Both the position numbers and the translations under genes were made by a program. Of a DNA stretch of 64,000 nt, positions 31,023 to 44,888 are shown in pieces (the stretch's first letter is position 1; every line of letters starts with the position of its first letter). The DNA comes from Geodermatophilus pulveris. GTDB lineage: Bacteria; Actinomycetota; Actinomycetes; Mycobacteriales; Geodermatophilaceae. The notes under the pieces are model-generated. The model ran no database searches, had not been told where the DNA came from, and was given only the letters and a program-made list of their open reading frames with translations. The DNA lies in contig NZ_FZOO01000005.1 of assembly GCF_900188375.1 (NCBI RefSeq), positions 124,001 through 188,000 on the forward strand, written 5' to 3'.

Positions 31023-31116
31023 GCGAGTCTCCCGTTCCCCAGCGGCCCACGCCGCTGCCTCGCACCCGGGGGTCCCGGCGCGCTGCCGGGGGCGCCTGGG
31101 CGCCCGTCATGGTCGG

Positions 31117-31176
31117 GACGACGGAGGCGGGGTGCCCCGATCCGGGGGAACCGGGCACCCCGCCTCCACCGTCGTC
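31117..31176 (-). terminator. Long inverted repeat downstream of gyrA
   Basis: GACGACGG plus AGGCGGGGTGCCC pairs with GGGCACCCCGCCT plus CCGTCGTC (3-nt bulge), about 21 bp of stem around a 15-nt loop, 10 bp past the gyrA stop. It probably ends the gyrB-gyrA transcript. Confidence 0.8.
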
Positions 31177-31185
31177 GGACCCAGC

Positions 31186-33654
<2,469 letters not shown>

Positions 33655-33699
33655 GGTTCAGTTCTCCGGTGTTGAGGCGAGGAAGCGAGTCCGGCGCAT

Positions 33700-33757
33700 G
33701 GCCCCCTCGCAGGGGCCCGCGCCGAGCGGAGCGAGGCGTGGGGGGCGAGGGGGTCCT
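33700..33757 (-). repeat. Dispersed intergenic repeat, copy B
   Basis: In the gyrB-gyrA spacer, beginning 3 bp after the gyrB stop. The plus strand reads GGCCCCCTCGCAGGGGCCCG, a GAGCGGAGCGAGGCGTGG centre and GAGGGGGTCCT. It is the same architecture as copies A and C, with a diverged centre. Confidence 0.7.
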
Positions 33758-33760
33758 GTC

Positions 33761-36073
<2,313 letters not shown>

Positions 36074-37498
36074 TCAGTTGTGCGGGCCGGTCGGCCCCCC
36101 GCCGGTCAGGTGGCCGGGGTCGAGACGGGGCGTCCCGCTGCCGCTGCGCCGGGTGGCCAGGACCGTCACGCCCCACAGGACGACGCCGATCCCCAGCAGG
36201 ACCCCGGCGATCCGGTACTGCTCGGCAGGCCGTCCGGCCCAGGGCGTGGCCAGGTAGGCGCAGGCCAGCGCCCCGACGACGGGGAGCACCGTGGGGGTGC
36301 GGAAGTGCTCGGCGTCCACCGGGTCGCGGCGCAGCACCAGGACGGCGACGTTGACGACGGTGAACACGATGAGCAGCAGCAGCGCCGTGGTGCCGCCGAG
36401 GGCCGGCACCGCCCCGACGAAGGTGATCAGGCCGAAGGCCAGGGCGGTGGTGAACAGGATCGCCGTGGTCGGCGTGCGGCGGCGGTGGTGCACCACGCCG
36501 AGGAAGCCCGGCAGCACCCGCTCGCGGCTCAGGCCGTAGACCAGCCGGCTGGCCATGAGCATGTTGATCAGCGCCGAGTTGGCGACGGCGAACATCGTGA
36601 TGACGCCGAACAGACCCAGCGGGAAGCCCGGGGCGCCGGCCTCCACCACCTGCAGCAGCGGCGTGTCGCCCTGGCTGAGCCGGTCGGCCGGCACCAGGGC
36701 GATCGCGGAGATCGACACCAGCACGTAGATCAGGCCGGTGAGGCACAGGCCGGCCAGCAGCACCCTGGGGAAGATCCGCCGCGGCTCCTTGCACTCCTCG
36801 GCCATGTTGACCGAGTCCTCGAAGCCGACCATCGCGAAGAACGCCAGGCCGGTCGCGGCGATGACCCCGCCGACGACCGAGCGCTCGCCGGTGTCGAACT
36901 CGGTCACCCGGGAGAAGTCCCCGCCCCCGCCGCCGAGGGCCCACACGCCGACGCCGATGACGATCAGCAGGCCGGTCAGCTCCACGCAGGTGAGTAGCAC
37001 GTTGGCCTTGACGCTCTCGCCGACGCCGCGCAGGTTGACCAGCGCGATCAGGGTCATGAAGCCCAGCCCGATCAGCGTGATGCCGATGCCCGTGCCGACG
37101 TCCAGGTCGACGACGTTGGCGAAGTTGGCGCTGAACGCCCGGGCGGCGGTGGACGCCGAGGTGATGCCGGAGCTCATCACCGCGAAGGCGACGAGGAAGG
37201 TCACGAAGTGGACGCCGAAGGCCTTGTGCGCGTACAGCGCGGCGCCGGCGGCCTGCGGGTACTTGGTGACCAGCTCCAGGTAGCTGAACGCAGTGACCAG
37301 CGCGACGAGGAAGGCGACCAGGAACGGCAGCCAGACCACGCCGCCCACCTGGGCGGCGACCTGGCCGGTGAGCGCGTAGATGCCGGTGCCCAGGACGTCG
37401 CCGACGATGAACAGCAGCAGCAGACCCGGGCCCATCACCCGCTTGAGGGCCGGCTGGCCGTCGGCGGTGCGGTCGGGTGCTGCCGTGGTGTCGGCCAT
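36074..37498 (-). CDS. APC-superfamily amino-acid permease
   Basis: A 474-residue permease with 12 predicted membrane helices. Helix 1 (GPGLLLLFIVGDVLGTGIYA) carries the G-rich substrate-binding bend of APC transporters, and helix 6 has GLAFFAMVGFEDSVNMAEEC. It resembles the YfnA/CAT-like amino-acid transporters; the substrate cannot be assigned. It lies in the block that separates gyrB from recF and is divergent from the NAD-epimerase gene. Confidence 0.88.
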   Translation of the reverse strand: MADTTAAPDRTADGQPALKRVMGPGLLLLFIVGDVLGTGIYALTGQVAAQVGGVVWLPFLVAFLVALVTAFSYLELVTKYPQAAGAALYAHKAFGVHFVTFLVAFAVMSSGITSASTAARAFSANFANVVDLDVGTGIGITLIGLGFMTLIALVNLRGVGESVKANVLLTCVELTGLLIVIGVGVWALGGGGGDFSRVTEFDTGERSVVGGVIAATGLAFFAMVGFEDSVNMAEECKEPRRIFPRVLLAGLCLTGLIYVLVSISAIALVPADRLSQGDTPLLQVVEAGAPGFPLGLFGVITMFAVANSALINMLMASRLVYGLSRERVLPGFLGVVHHRRRTPTTAILFTTALAFGLITFVGAVPALGGTTALLLLIVFTVVNVAVLVLRRDPVDAEHFRTPTVLPVVGALACAYLATPWAGRPAEQYRIAGVLLGIGVVLWGVTVLATRRSGSGTPRLDPGHLTGGGPTGPHN

Positions 37499-37620
37499 GG
37501 GGACCCCCTGATCGGTGGTACCGGTGCGTGCGACCGCCGTTGGCCCGGGTCCCGATCGTGGCGGGTGGACCGCCGCGGCGCGACCCGAGCGCGCGCGGCG
37601 ATGACGCCGGACACTGGGGC

Positions 37621-39150
37621 ATGGCCGAGACCCACGGCACCACCGCCGCCCCCCTGACCTGCCTCGTCACCGGGGCCACCGGCTACATCGGTGGCCGGCT
37701 GGTGCCCGAGCTGCTGGCCGCCGGCCACCGCGTGCGGGTGATGACCCGCTCGCCGGAGCGGCTGCGCGACCACCCGTGGGCCGGGGACGTCGAGATCGCC
37801 CGGGCCGACGCCGGCGACCCCGAGGCGGTCGCCGGGGCCTGTGCGGGTGTCGACGTCGTCTACTACCTGATCCACGCCCTGGGCACCGGCCCGGAGTTCG
37901 AGGGGACCGACCGGCGCACCGCGCGGGTGATAGCCCGCGCGGCGCGGGAGGCCGGCGTGCGGCGGCTGGTCTACCTCGGCGGGCTGCAGCCCGAGGGCGA
38001 GGAGCTCTCCCCGCACCTGCGCTCCCGGGCCGAGGTGGCCGAGATCCTCATGGGCTCCGGCGTCCCCACCGCCGTGCTGCGGGCCGCGGTGGTGCTGGGC
38101 TCGGGGTCGGCGTCCTTCGAGATGCTGCGCTACCTGACCGAGCGGCTGCCGGTCATGGTCACGCCCCGCTGGGTGCACAGCCGCATCCAGCCGATCGCCA
38201 TCCGCGACGTGCTGCGCTACCTCGTCGGCTGCGCGACCCTGCCGCCGGACGTGCACCGCTCCTTCGACATCGGCGGCCCCGACGTCATGACCTACCTGGA
38301 GATGATGCAGCGCTTCGCCGCGGTCGCCGGGCTGGGCCGGCGGCGGATCCTGCCCGTGCCGGTGCTCACCCCGGGGCTGTCCAGCCACTGGGTCGGCGTG
38401 ATCACCCCCGTGCCGCCGTCCATCGCCCGCCCGCTGGTGGAGTCGCTGCGCAACACCGTGGTCTGCTCCGAGCACGACATCGCCCGGTACGTGCCCGACC
38501 CGCCGGAGGGCCTGCTCGGCTTCGACGAGGCGGTGCGGCTGGCCGTGCAGAGGGTCCGGGACCAGACGGTGGCCACCCGCTGGTCGTCGGCGTCCGTGCC
38601 CGGCGCGCCCTCGGACCCGCTGCCCACCGACCCGGACTGGGCCGGCGGCACCCTCTACCTGGACGAGAAGACCCGGGTGACCGACGCCTCCCCGGAGGAC
38701 CTCTGGCGGGTGGTCGAGGGCATCGGCGGGGACAGCGGCTGGTACTCCTTCCCGCTGGCCTGGGAGGTGCGCGGCTGGCTGGACCGCGCCGTCGGCGGCG
38801 TGGGCCTGCGGCGGGGACGGCGCTCGCCGTCGGACCTCTACGTCGGCGAGGCCCTGGACTTCTGGCGGGTCGAGGCGCTCGACGAGGGCCGGCTGCTGCG
38901 GCTGCGCGCGGAGATGCGGCTGCCCGGGCTGGCCTGGCTGGAGTTCCACGTGGAACCACAGGAGGACGGGCGCCCCCTGCTGCGGCAGAAGGCGACGTTC
39001 AAGCCCTCCGGGCTGCTCGGCCACCTCTACTGGCGGGTGCTGGTGCCGTTCCACGGCCCGATCTTCGGCGGCATGGTCCGCAACATCTGCCGCGCGGCCG
39101 AACAGGGGACGGCGGCCTCGGTGGGCTCGCACCGCGCCCAGGCGGCGTGA
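37621..39150 (+). CDS. NAD(P)-binding atypical SDR with C-terminal DUF2867
   Basis: A 509-residue two-domain protein. Residues ~12-330 form an NmrA/epimerase-like Rossmann domain (LVTGATGYIGGRLVPELLAA; YYLIHALGT; AARVIARAAREAGVRRL-type helix). Residues ~340-505 form a DUF2867 (START/SRPBCC-like) domain (TRVTDASPEDLWRVVEGIGG; SGLLGHLYWRVLVPFHGPIF). Such fusions are widespread but uncharacterised. ATG 37621 has GACACT five bases upstream. A parS site lies within the coding sequence at 38943. Confidence 0.85.
   Translation: MAETHGTTAAPLTCLVTGATGYIGGRLVPELLAAGHRVRVMTRSPERLRDHPWAGDVEIARADAGDPEAVAGACAGVDVVYYLIHALGTGPEFEGTDRRTARVIARAAREAGVRRLVYLGGLQPEGEELSPHLRSRAEVAEILMGSGVPTAVLRAAVVLGSGSASFEMLRYLTERLPVMVTPRWVHSRIQPIAIRDVLRYLVGCATLPPDVHRSFDIGGPDVMTYLEMMQRFAAVAGLGRRRILPVPVLTPGLSSHWVGVITPVPPSIARPLVESLRNTVVCSEHDIARYVPDPPEGLLGFDEAVRLAVQRVRDQTVATRWSSASVPGAPSDPLPTDPDWAGGTLYLDEKTRVTDASPEDLWRVVEGIGGDSGWYSFPLAWEVRGWLDRAVGGVGLRRGRRSPSDLYVGEALDFWRVEALDEGRLLRLRAEMRLPGLAWLEFHVEPQEDGRPLLRQKATFKPSGLLGHLYWRVLVPFHGPIFGGMVRNICRAAEQGTAASVGSHRAQAA
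38943..38956. promoter_or_regulatory. parS site within a coding sequence
   Basis: The perfect palindrome GTTCCACGTGGAAC is read as part of the residues EFHVEP of the SDR-DUF2867 protein, so the ParB site and the protein share the same bases. Confidence 0.88.
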
Positions 39151-39227
39151 TCTGTCGGCCTACCGGCCGACACCGCGGCCAGGTGACGTGCCCCGGCTGC
39201 GCTGAGCCCATCCCGGCGACCCGGCGG

Positions 39228-39277
39228 GGACCCTCCGGGCCCGCCACCGGGCCACCGCCTCGCAGGGCGGCTCCCGC
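39228..39277 (-). repeat. Possible dispersed repeat, copy F (diverged)
   Basis: Just past the ABC transporter stop. The minus strand has GCCGCCCTGCGAGGCGGTGG and GGGCCCGGAGGGTCC, sharing CTGCGAG-type and GGGTCC words with the family but with changed order. Confidence 0.4.
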
Positions 39278-39280
39278 TCG

Positions 39281-41047
39281 TCAGACCAGCAGCTGGGCGG
39301 CGGCGAGCTCGCGGTAGAGCGGGCTGGTCTCCACCAGCTCCTCGTGGGTGCCGCTGGCGACCACCTGCCCGGCGTCCAGCACCACGATCCGGTCGCTGTC
39401 CAGCACCGTGGACAGCCGGTGGGCCACCACGAGCAGCGCCCGGTCGGCCGACGCCGCGGCCAGGGTGTCGCGCAGCAGGGCCTCGTTGCGGGCGTCGAGG
39501 CTGGCGGTCGGCTCGTCGAGCAGCAGCAGCGCGGGGCGGGCCAGCAGCGACCGGGCGATGGCCAGCCGCTGGCGCTCCCCGCCGGACAGCAGCACGCCGT
39601 CGTCGCCCACCGGCACGTCCAGACCGCGGGCCGAGCGCTGCACCACCCCGGTGAGCCCGACGTCGGCGAGCACCGCCCACAGCTCGGGGTCGGTGGCCTG
39701 CGGCGCGGCCAGCAGCAGGTTGTCGCGCACCGAGCCGGCCAGCACCGGCGCCTCCTGCTCGACGTAGCCCAGCCGGGCGCGCAGGCCGGCCCGCGGCAGG
39801 TCGCGCACGTCGGTGCCGGCCCACCGCACCGCCCCGCCGGTCAGCGGGTAGAAGCCCTCGACCAGCGCCAGCACCGTCGACTTGCCCGCCCCCGAGGGCC
39901 CCACCAGGGCCACCCGACTGCCGGCCGGGACGGCGAGGGAGACCCCGCGCAGCACCTCGGTGCCGTCGGGGTAGCCGAACGACACGTCGTCCAGCTCCAG
40001 GAGCGGCACCGCCCGCGACGGCGGGCGCGCCGGCACGGGCAGCGGCGCACCGCCCCGCTCCGGGCGCGCGTCGTCCTCCGGGTCGAGGGCGAGCACCTCC
40101 TGCACCCGCGCCAGCGCCCCGAGACCGCTCTGCAGCTGGGTCCACGCCCCGATGGCCTGGCCCAGCGGCATGACCAGCAGGAACAGGTACAGGATGAACG
40201 CGACCAGGTCGGCGACGGCGATCGAGCCGGTGGCCACCCGGTAGCCGCCCAGGCCCAGGACGGCGAGGAAGGCCCCCTGGACGGCGATCGAGCCGGCCGG
40301 GCTCACCAGCGCCTGCAGCCGGGCCACCCGCACGCCGGCCGTGTACGCCCGGCCGGCGCTGGCCGCGACGACGTCCACCTCGCGCGCGGTCGCGCCGCTG
40401 GCCCGGATGGTGCGCACCGCCGACAGCGCCCGCTCGACGGCGGCGGTCATCGCGCCGACCTCCTCCTGGGCCTGCTGCGACAGCCGCCGCACCCCGCGGG
40501 ACACCGACACGACCACCGCCAGGCCGACCCCGACCGAGACCACGGTGACCAGCAGCAGCCAGCCGTCCACCAGGGCCATCGCGACCACCGCGCCCACGGC
40601 CACCACCGCGGAGCCCGCGACCTCCACCACCCCCGAGGTGACCGTCGCGCGCAGCAGCGTGGTGTCCGCGCCCACCCGCGACATGAGGTCCCCGGTGCGC
40701 CGCCGGTCGTACTCGGCCACCGGCAGCCGCAGCAGCCGGTCGGTCAGCGTGCGCCGGGTGGAGAGCACGACGCCCTCGGCGGTGCGCTGCAGCAGGTACT
40801 GCTGCACCGCGTTCAGCGCCGCCGACGCCACCAGGACGACGACCAGCAGCCCCACCGGCGGCAGCAGGTCCCCGCCGGACCCGACCACGTCGATGACCCG
40901 GGCCACCAGCGCCGGCTGGGCCAGCGCCCCGGCCGCGGCGACCAGCGACAGCGCGGCGGCCGCGGCCAGGGGGCGGCGGTGCGGGCGGACCAGGGGCCAC
41001 AGCTGGCGCAGCGTGGCCTGCGGGGCGGCCTGCGCCGGGGTGCTCAC
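39281..41047 (-). CDS. ABC transporter, fused membrane and ATPase domains (exporter type)
   Basis: A 588-residue half-transporter. Residues ~20-310 form six membrane helices of the type I exporter fold; residues ~345-580 form the nucleotide-binding domain with Walker A GPSGAGKST, Q-loop VEQEAPVL, signature LSGGERQRLAIARSLL, Walker B LLLLDEPTASLD and H-loop VVAHRLS. It probably works as a homodimer exporting lipids, drugs or peptides. Downstream in the same direction is the proline-rich protein's partner gene; substrate unknown. Confidence 0.9.
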   Translation of the reverse strand: MSTPAQAAPQATLRQLWPLVRPHRRPLAAAAALSLVAAAGALAQPALVARVIDVVGSGGDLLPPVGLLVVVLVASAALNAVQQYLLQRTAEGVVLSTRRTLTDRLLRLPVAEYDRRRTGDLMSRVGADTTLLRATVTSGVVEVAGSAVVAVGAVVAMALVDGWLLLVTVVSVGVGLAVVVSVSRGVRRLSQQAQEEVGAMTAAVERALSAVRTIRASGATAREVDVVAASAGRAYTAGVRVARLQALVSPAGSIAVQGAFLAVLGLGGYRVATGSIAVADLVAFILYLFLLVMPLGQAIGAWTQLQSGLGALARVQEVLALDPEDDARPERGGAPLPVPARPPSRAVPLLELDDVSFGYPDGTEVLRGVSLAVPAGSRVALVGPSGAGKSTVLALVEGFYPLTGGAVRWAGTDVRDLPRAGLRARLGYVEQEAPVLAGSVRDNLLLAAPQATDPELWAVLADVGLTGVVQRSARGLDVPVGDDGVLLSGGERQRLAIARSLLARPALLLLDEPTASLDARNEALLRDTLAAASADRALLVVAHRLSTVLDSDRIVVLDAGQVVASGTHEELVETSPLYRELAAAQLLV

Positions 41048-41057
41048 CTGCGCGCGC

Positions 41058-42053
41058 TCAGAGCGCGGGGGCGAGGGCGCCGACGACGGCGGTCAGCAGC
41101 CGGGCGTGGTGCTCGATGAGCTGCGGCCGGTGCCCGTCGGGCCGGATCGCCGCGATCCAGCCACCCGCCAGCCCGCCCCCGCCGGGCCCGGGCGCCGTCC
41201 AGAACTCGTCCCCGTCGTCGGTGCCCAGCAGCAGGCCGCGGACGGCATCCGAGCCGACCAGCGCGCGGGCGGCCGGGCCGTCCTCGGCGGCCAGCAGGAC
41301 CCAGCGGGTGTCGAAGGCGGGGTCACCGCTGGGCACGTGCACCAGCCCGCCGGTGCGGTGCCGCCAGAAGCGGGCCGGCGAGAGCCGCAGCGGCGGCAGC
41401 GCACCCAGCACGGGGGCGGCGGTGACCGCGTACTCGGGCACCGCGTACCGCCCGGAGGCGAACAGCACGTCGAAGGCGACCAGGTCCAGGGTGCCGTAGC
41501 GGCCGCGCATCACCCCGGCCGGCCGGTGGTCCCTGGTGGCGCGGACCGGGGCCGTACGCACCAGCTCGGCCAGGGCGGCGTCCTCCGGGCCGGTGCCGTC
41601 GGAGATGTCCCAGCCCTGCTGCACCGCCCAGGCCTGCGCGCCGACCGGGTCGCCCTGGTAGGCGAAGAGCCGCTCCACCTCGCCGGGGGTGCGCGGCCGG
41701 CGCGGGCCGAACAGGCCGCCCCCCGCCGGCGGGCCGGCGGTCCGCGGCCCGGCCGGCGGCTGCTGCGCGGGGCGGTCGGGGGCGGCCGGCGGCAGCTCCC
41801 AGCCCGGGGGCTGCCAGGCGGTGCTGCCGCCGCCCTGCTCCGGCCCGGCGGGCGGCGGCTGCGAGGCGGGCGGCTCGGAGGCCGGGGGCTGCGGAGCCGG
41901 GGGCTGTGGGGCGGCGGGCTCGGCGCCGGAGCGGTCGCCGCCGCCGAGGTGGCCGGGCTCGCGCCAGCCGCTGCCCTCGTCGGGGCGCTGCTCGAAGCCG
42001 TCGCGATCAGAGCCGTCGCGATCGGAGCCGTCGCGGTCTCGCGGGCTGCTCAT
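41058..42053 (-). CDS. Proline-rich hypothetical protein
   Basis: A 331-residue protein I do not recognise confidently. The N-terminus begins with a short Asp/Arg/Gly repeat (DRDGSDRDGSDRDG) and a ~90-residue Pro/Gln/Ala-rich disordered region. The C-terminal ~190 residues look folded: EVERLFAYQGDPVGAQAWAV, GRYGTLDLVAFDVLFASGRY and a strand-helix unit FDTRWVLLAAEDGPAARALV. The latter recalls DUF3137-like domains, but this is weak. No membrane segment or signal peptide. It lies between the ABC transporter and DUF721. Confidence 0.65.
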   Translation of the reverse strand: MSSPRDRDGSDRDGSDRDGFEQRPDEGSGWREPGHLGGGDRSGAEPAAPQPPAPQPPASEPPASQPPPAGPEQGGGSTAWQPPGWELPPAAPDRPAQQPPAGPRTAGPPAGGGLFGPRRPRTPGEVERLFAYQGDPVGAQAWAVQQGWDISDGTGPEDAALAELVRTAPVRATRDHRPAGVMRGRYGTLDLVAFDVLFASGRYAVPEYAVTAAPVLGALPPLRLSPARFWRHRTGGLVHVPSGDPAFDTRWVLLAAEDGPAARALVGSDAVRGLLLGTDDGDEFWTAPGPGGGGLAGGWIAAIRPDGHRPQLIEHHARLLTAVVGALAPAL

Positions 42054-42098
42054 GCCTGCATCGTCCTCCCGGAGCCGCCCCGCACCGCGCGGCGGCTC

Positions 42099-42599
42099 CT
42101 ATCCGTACGTGTCGCGAGGTCCGCGTCCGCGGACCGAGCGGGGACCCTTCTTCCAGCTCGGGGCCGTCGGTCCGACAACGCGCAACCGCGTCACCACGTC
42201 CCCACCGACCGAGGCGTGCAGCCGGGCGAGGATCGTCGGGGCCAGCAGCCGCAGCTGGGTGGCCCAGGCGGTGGACTCCGCGACGACCAGCAGCTCGCCC
42301 TCGGTGAGGGTCTGCGGAGTGCAGTGCGCGGCGATGTCCGGGCCGACCAGCGCCGACCACCGGCCGAACACCGCACCGACCTTCGTGTGCTCCGACCAGT
42401 CCTGGGCCTGCACCAGGTGGTCGACCAGCCGGCCCAGGGGCTGCGGGTCGTCGTCCCCCGGCCGGGGGCCGCTCCAGCTCCGCTTCGGCCCGGCGATCCG
42501 GCGGCGGGTCGGGCGGGGCCGGGCCGCCGAGGCCGCGCGGGCGGCCTCCAGCGCCGCGCGCGCGATGTCGCTGGGCCGGGCCGGCCGTTCCTCGCTCAT
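42099..42599 (-). CDS. DUF721 (DciA-like) protein
   Basis: A 166-residue protein with a basic linker (ARPRPTRRRIAGPKRSWSG) and a DUF721 core (LVDHLVQAQDWSEHTKVGAV; WSALVGPDIAAHCTPQTLTE; ATQLRLLAPTILARL). DUF721 is homologous to DciA, the ancestral loader or regulator of the DnaB helicase, which fits its place after recF. The ATG overlaps the recF stop (ATGA). The C-terminal tail is basic. Confidence 0.9.
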   Translation of the reverse strand: MSEERPARPSDIARAALEAARAASAARPRPTRRRIAGPKRSWSGPRPGDDDPQPLGRLVDHLVQAQDWSEHTKVGAVFGRWSALVGPDIAAHCTPQTLTEGELLVVAESTAWATQLRLLAPTILARLHASVGGDVVTRLRVVGPTAPSWKKGPRSVRGRGPRDTYG

Positions 42600-43783
42600 G
42601 GGACCTCCTCCCGCACCGCCCCATCCTCGGCGGCCGCCGGGTCCAGCGGTACCGCCTGCCCGCCGGCGACCTGCACCACCGCGCCGCGCAGCTCCACCGG
42701 GACGTCGTCGAGCACCGCGGCGGTGACCAGCGTCTGCTCCGCCGACCGGGCCACCGCGGCGAGGGCCGCCCGCCGCTCGGCGTCCAGGGTGGCGAAGACG
42801 TCGTCCAGCACCAGGATCGGCTCGTCGCCGTCGGCCCGGAGCAGCGCGAAGCAGCCCAGCTTGAGCGCCAGGGCCAGCGACCAGGACTCGCCGTGGCTGG
42901 CGAACCCCTTGGCCGGCATCGACCCCAGCGACACCACCAGGTCGTCGCGGTGCGGGCCGACCAGCGTCATCCCGCGGTCGACCTCCTCGCCGCGCCGCTC
43001 GGCCACCCGGGCGCGCAGCGCGGCCGACAGCTCCGCCGCCGTCGGCAGCGGCGTCCCCTCGGCGAGGGGTGTCCCGTCCCCGGCGGCGGGCACGGTGCTG
43101 GCGTAGCCCAGGGCGGCCACGGCGGCGTCGGCCCCGGCCACCCCGGCGTAGGCCCGCGCCACGTGCGGTGCCAGGTCGGCGACCAGCCGCAGCCGGGCGG
43201 CCAGCAGCTGACCGCCGAGGTCGACCAGGTGGCCGTCCCAGACATCGAGGGTGGCCAGCGCGTCGGCGCGGGCCAGCCGCGCGGTCTTGAGCAGCGCGTT
43301 GCGCTGCCGGAGCACCCGGTCGTAGTCGCTGCGGACGCCGGCCAGCCGCGGGGTGCGGCTGACCAGCAGGTCGTCGAGGAACCGGCGCCGCTCGGCGGGG
43401 TCGCCGCGGACGAGCACCAGGTCCTCCGGGGCGAACAGCACCGACCGCACCAGCCCGAGCAGCTCGCGGGGCCGCGGCAGCGGCGCCCGGTTCACCCGCA
43501 CCCGGTTGGCCCGCCCGGGGTTGATCTCGATCTCCACCAGGAGCTCGCGGTCCTCCCGGCGCAGGGCGGCGCGGACCACCGCCTGGGCGGCGCCCTGCCG
43601 GACCAGCGGGGCGTCGCCGGCGACCCGGTGGCTGCCCAGCGTGGCCAGGTAGCCGACCGCCTCGACCAGGTTGGTCTTGCCCTCGCCGTTGCGGCCGACG
43701 AAGACCGTCGGCCCCGGACGCAGGGCGAGGTCCACCCGGTCCCAGTTGCGGAACGAGCCGAGCTGCAGGTGGCGCAGGTACAC
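42596..43783 (-). CDS. recF: RecF: DNA repair and replication-gap protein
   Basis: A 395-residue SMC-like ATPase that with RecO and RecR loads RecA at gaps. Start region YLRHLQLGSFRNWDRVDLAL, Walker A GRNGEGKTNLVEAV, signature region SHGESWSLALALKLG and Walker B EPILVLDDVFATLD. GTG 43783 is chosen because RecF homology begins there; it has only a weak ribosome site. Upstream are gnd and dnaN on the same strand. Confidence 0.95.
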   Translation of the reverse strand: MYLRHLQLGSFRNWDRVDLALRPGPTVFVGRNGEGKTNLVEAVGYLATLGSHRVAGDAPLVRQGAAQAVVRAALRREDRELLVEIEINPGRANRVRVNRAPLPRPRELLGLVRSVLFAPEDLVLVRGDPAERRRFLDDLLVSRTPRLAGVRSDYDRVLRQRNALLKTARLARADALATLDVWDGHLVDLGGQLLAARLRLVADLAPHVARAYAGVAGADAAVAALGYASTVPAAGDGTPLAEGTPLPTAAELSAALRARVAERRGEEVDRGMTLVGPHRDDLVVSLGSMPAKGFASHGESWSLALALKLGCFALLRADGDEPILVLDDVFATLDAERRAALAAVARSAEQTLVTAAVLDDVPVELRGAVVQVAGGQAVPLDPAAAEDGAVREEVP

Positions 43784-43813
43784 CTCAGCTCGCCCGCGGT
43801 GGTGTGCTGGGAC

Positions 43814-43870
43814 GGCCCCCCTGCAGGGCCCCGCCACGAGCCTGCGAGTGGTGGGGGGCAAGGGGGTCCT
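43814..43870 (+). repeat. Dispersed intergenic repeat, copy A (type copy)
   Basis: 57 bp between gnd and recF, 3 bp past the gnd stop. The plus strand has GGCCCCCCTGCAGGGCCCCG, CCACGAGCCTGCGAGTGG and GGGGGGCAAGGGGGTCCT. Its ends are partly complementary (GGCCCCCCT with AGGGGGTCC), so it can fold as a long hairpin. Confidence 0.85.
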
Positions 43871-43873
43871 CCA

Positions 43874-44806
<933 letters not shown>

Positions 44807-44888
44807 GATGCTGTCCTCTCCTCGGCGATCCTCGGTCCCATCGTGGTGGTCCGGCCCGGCCGCCGCCCGGCGGCAGCCGGGGCCGCGC

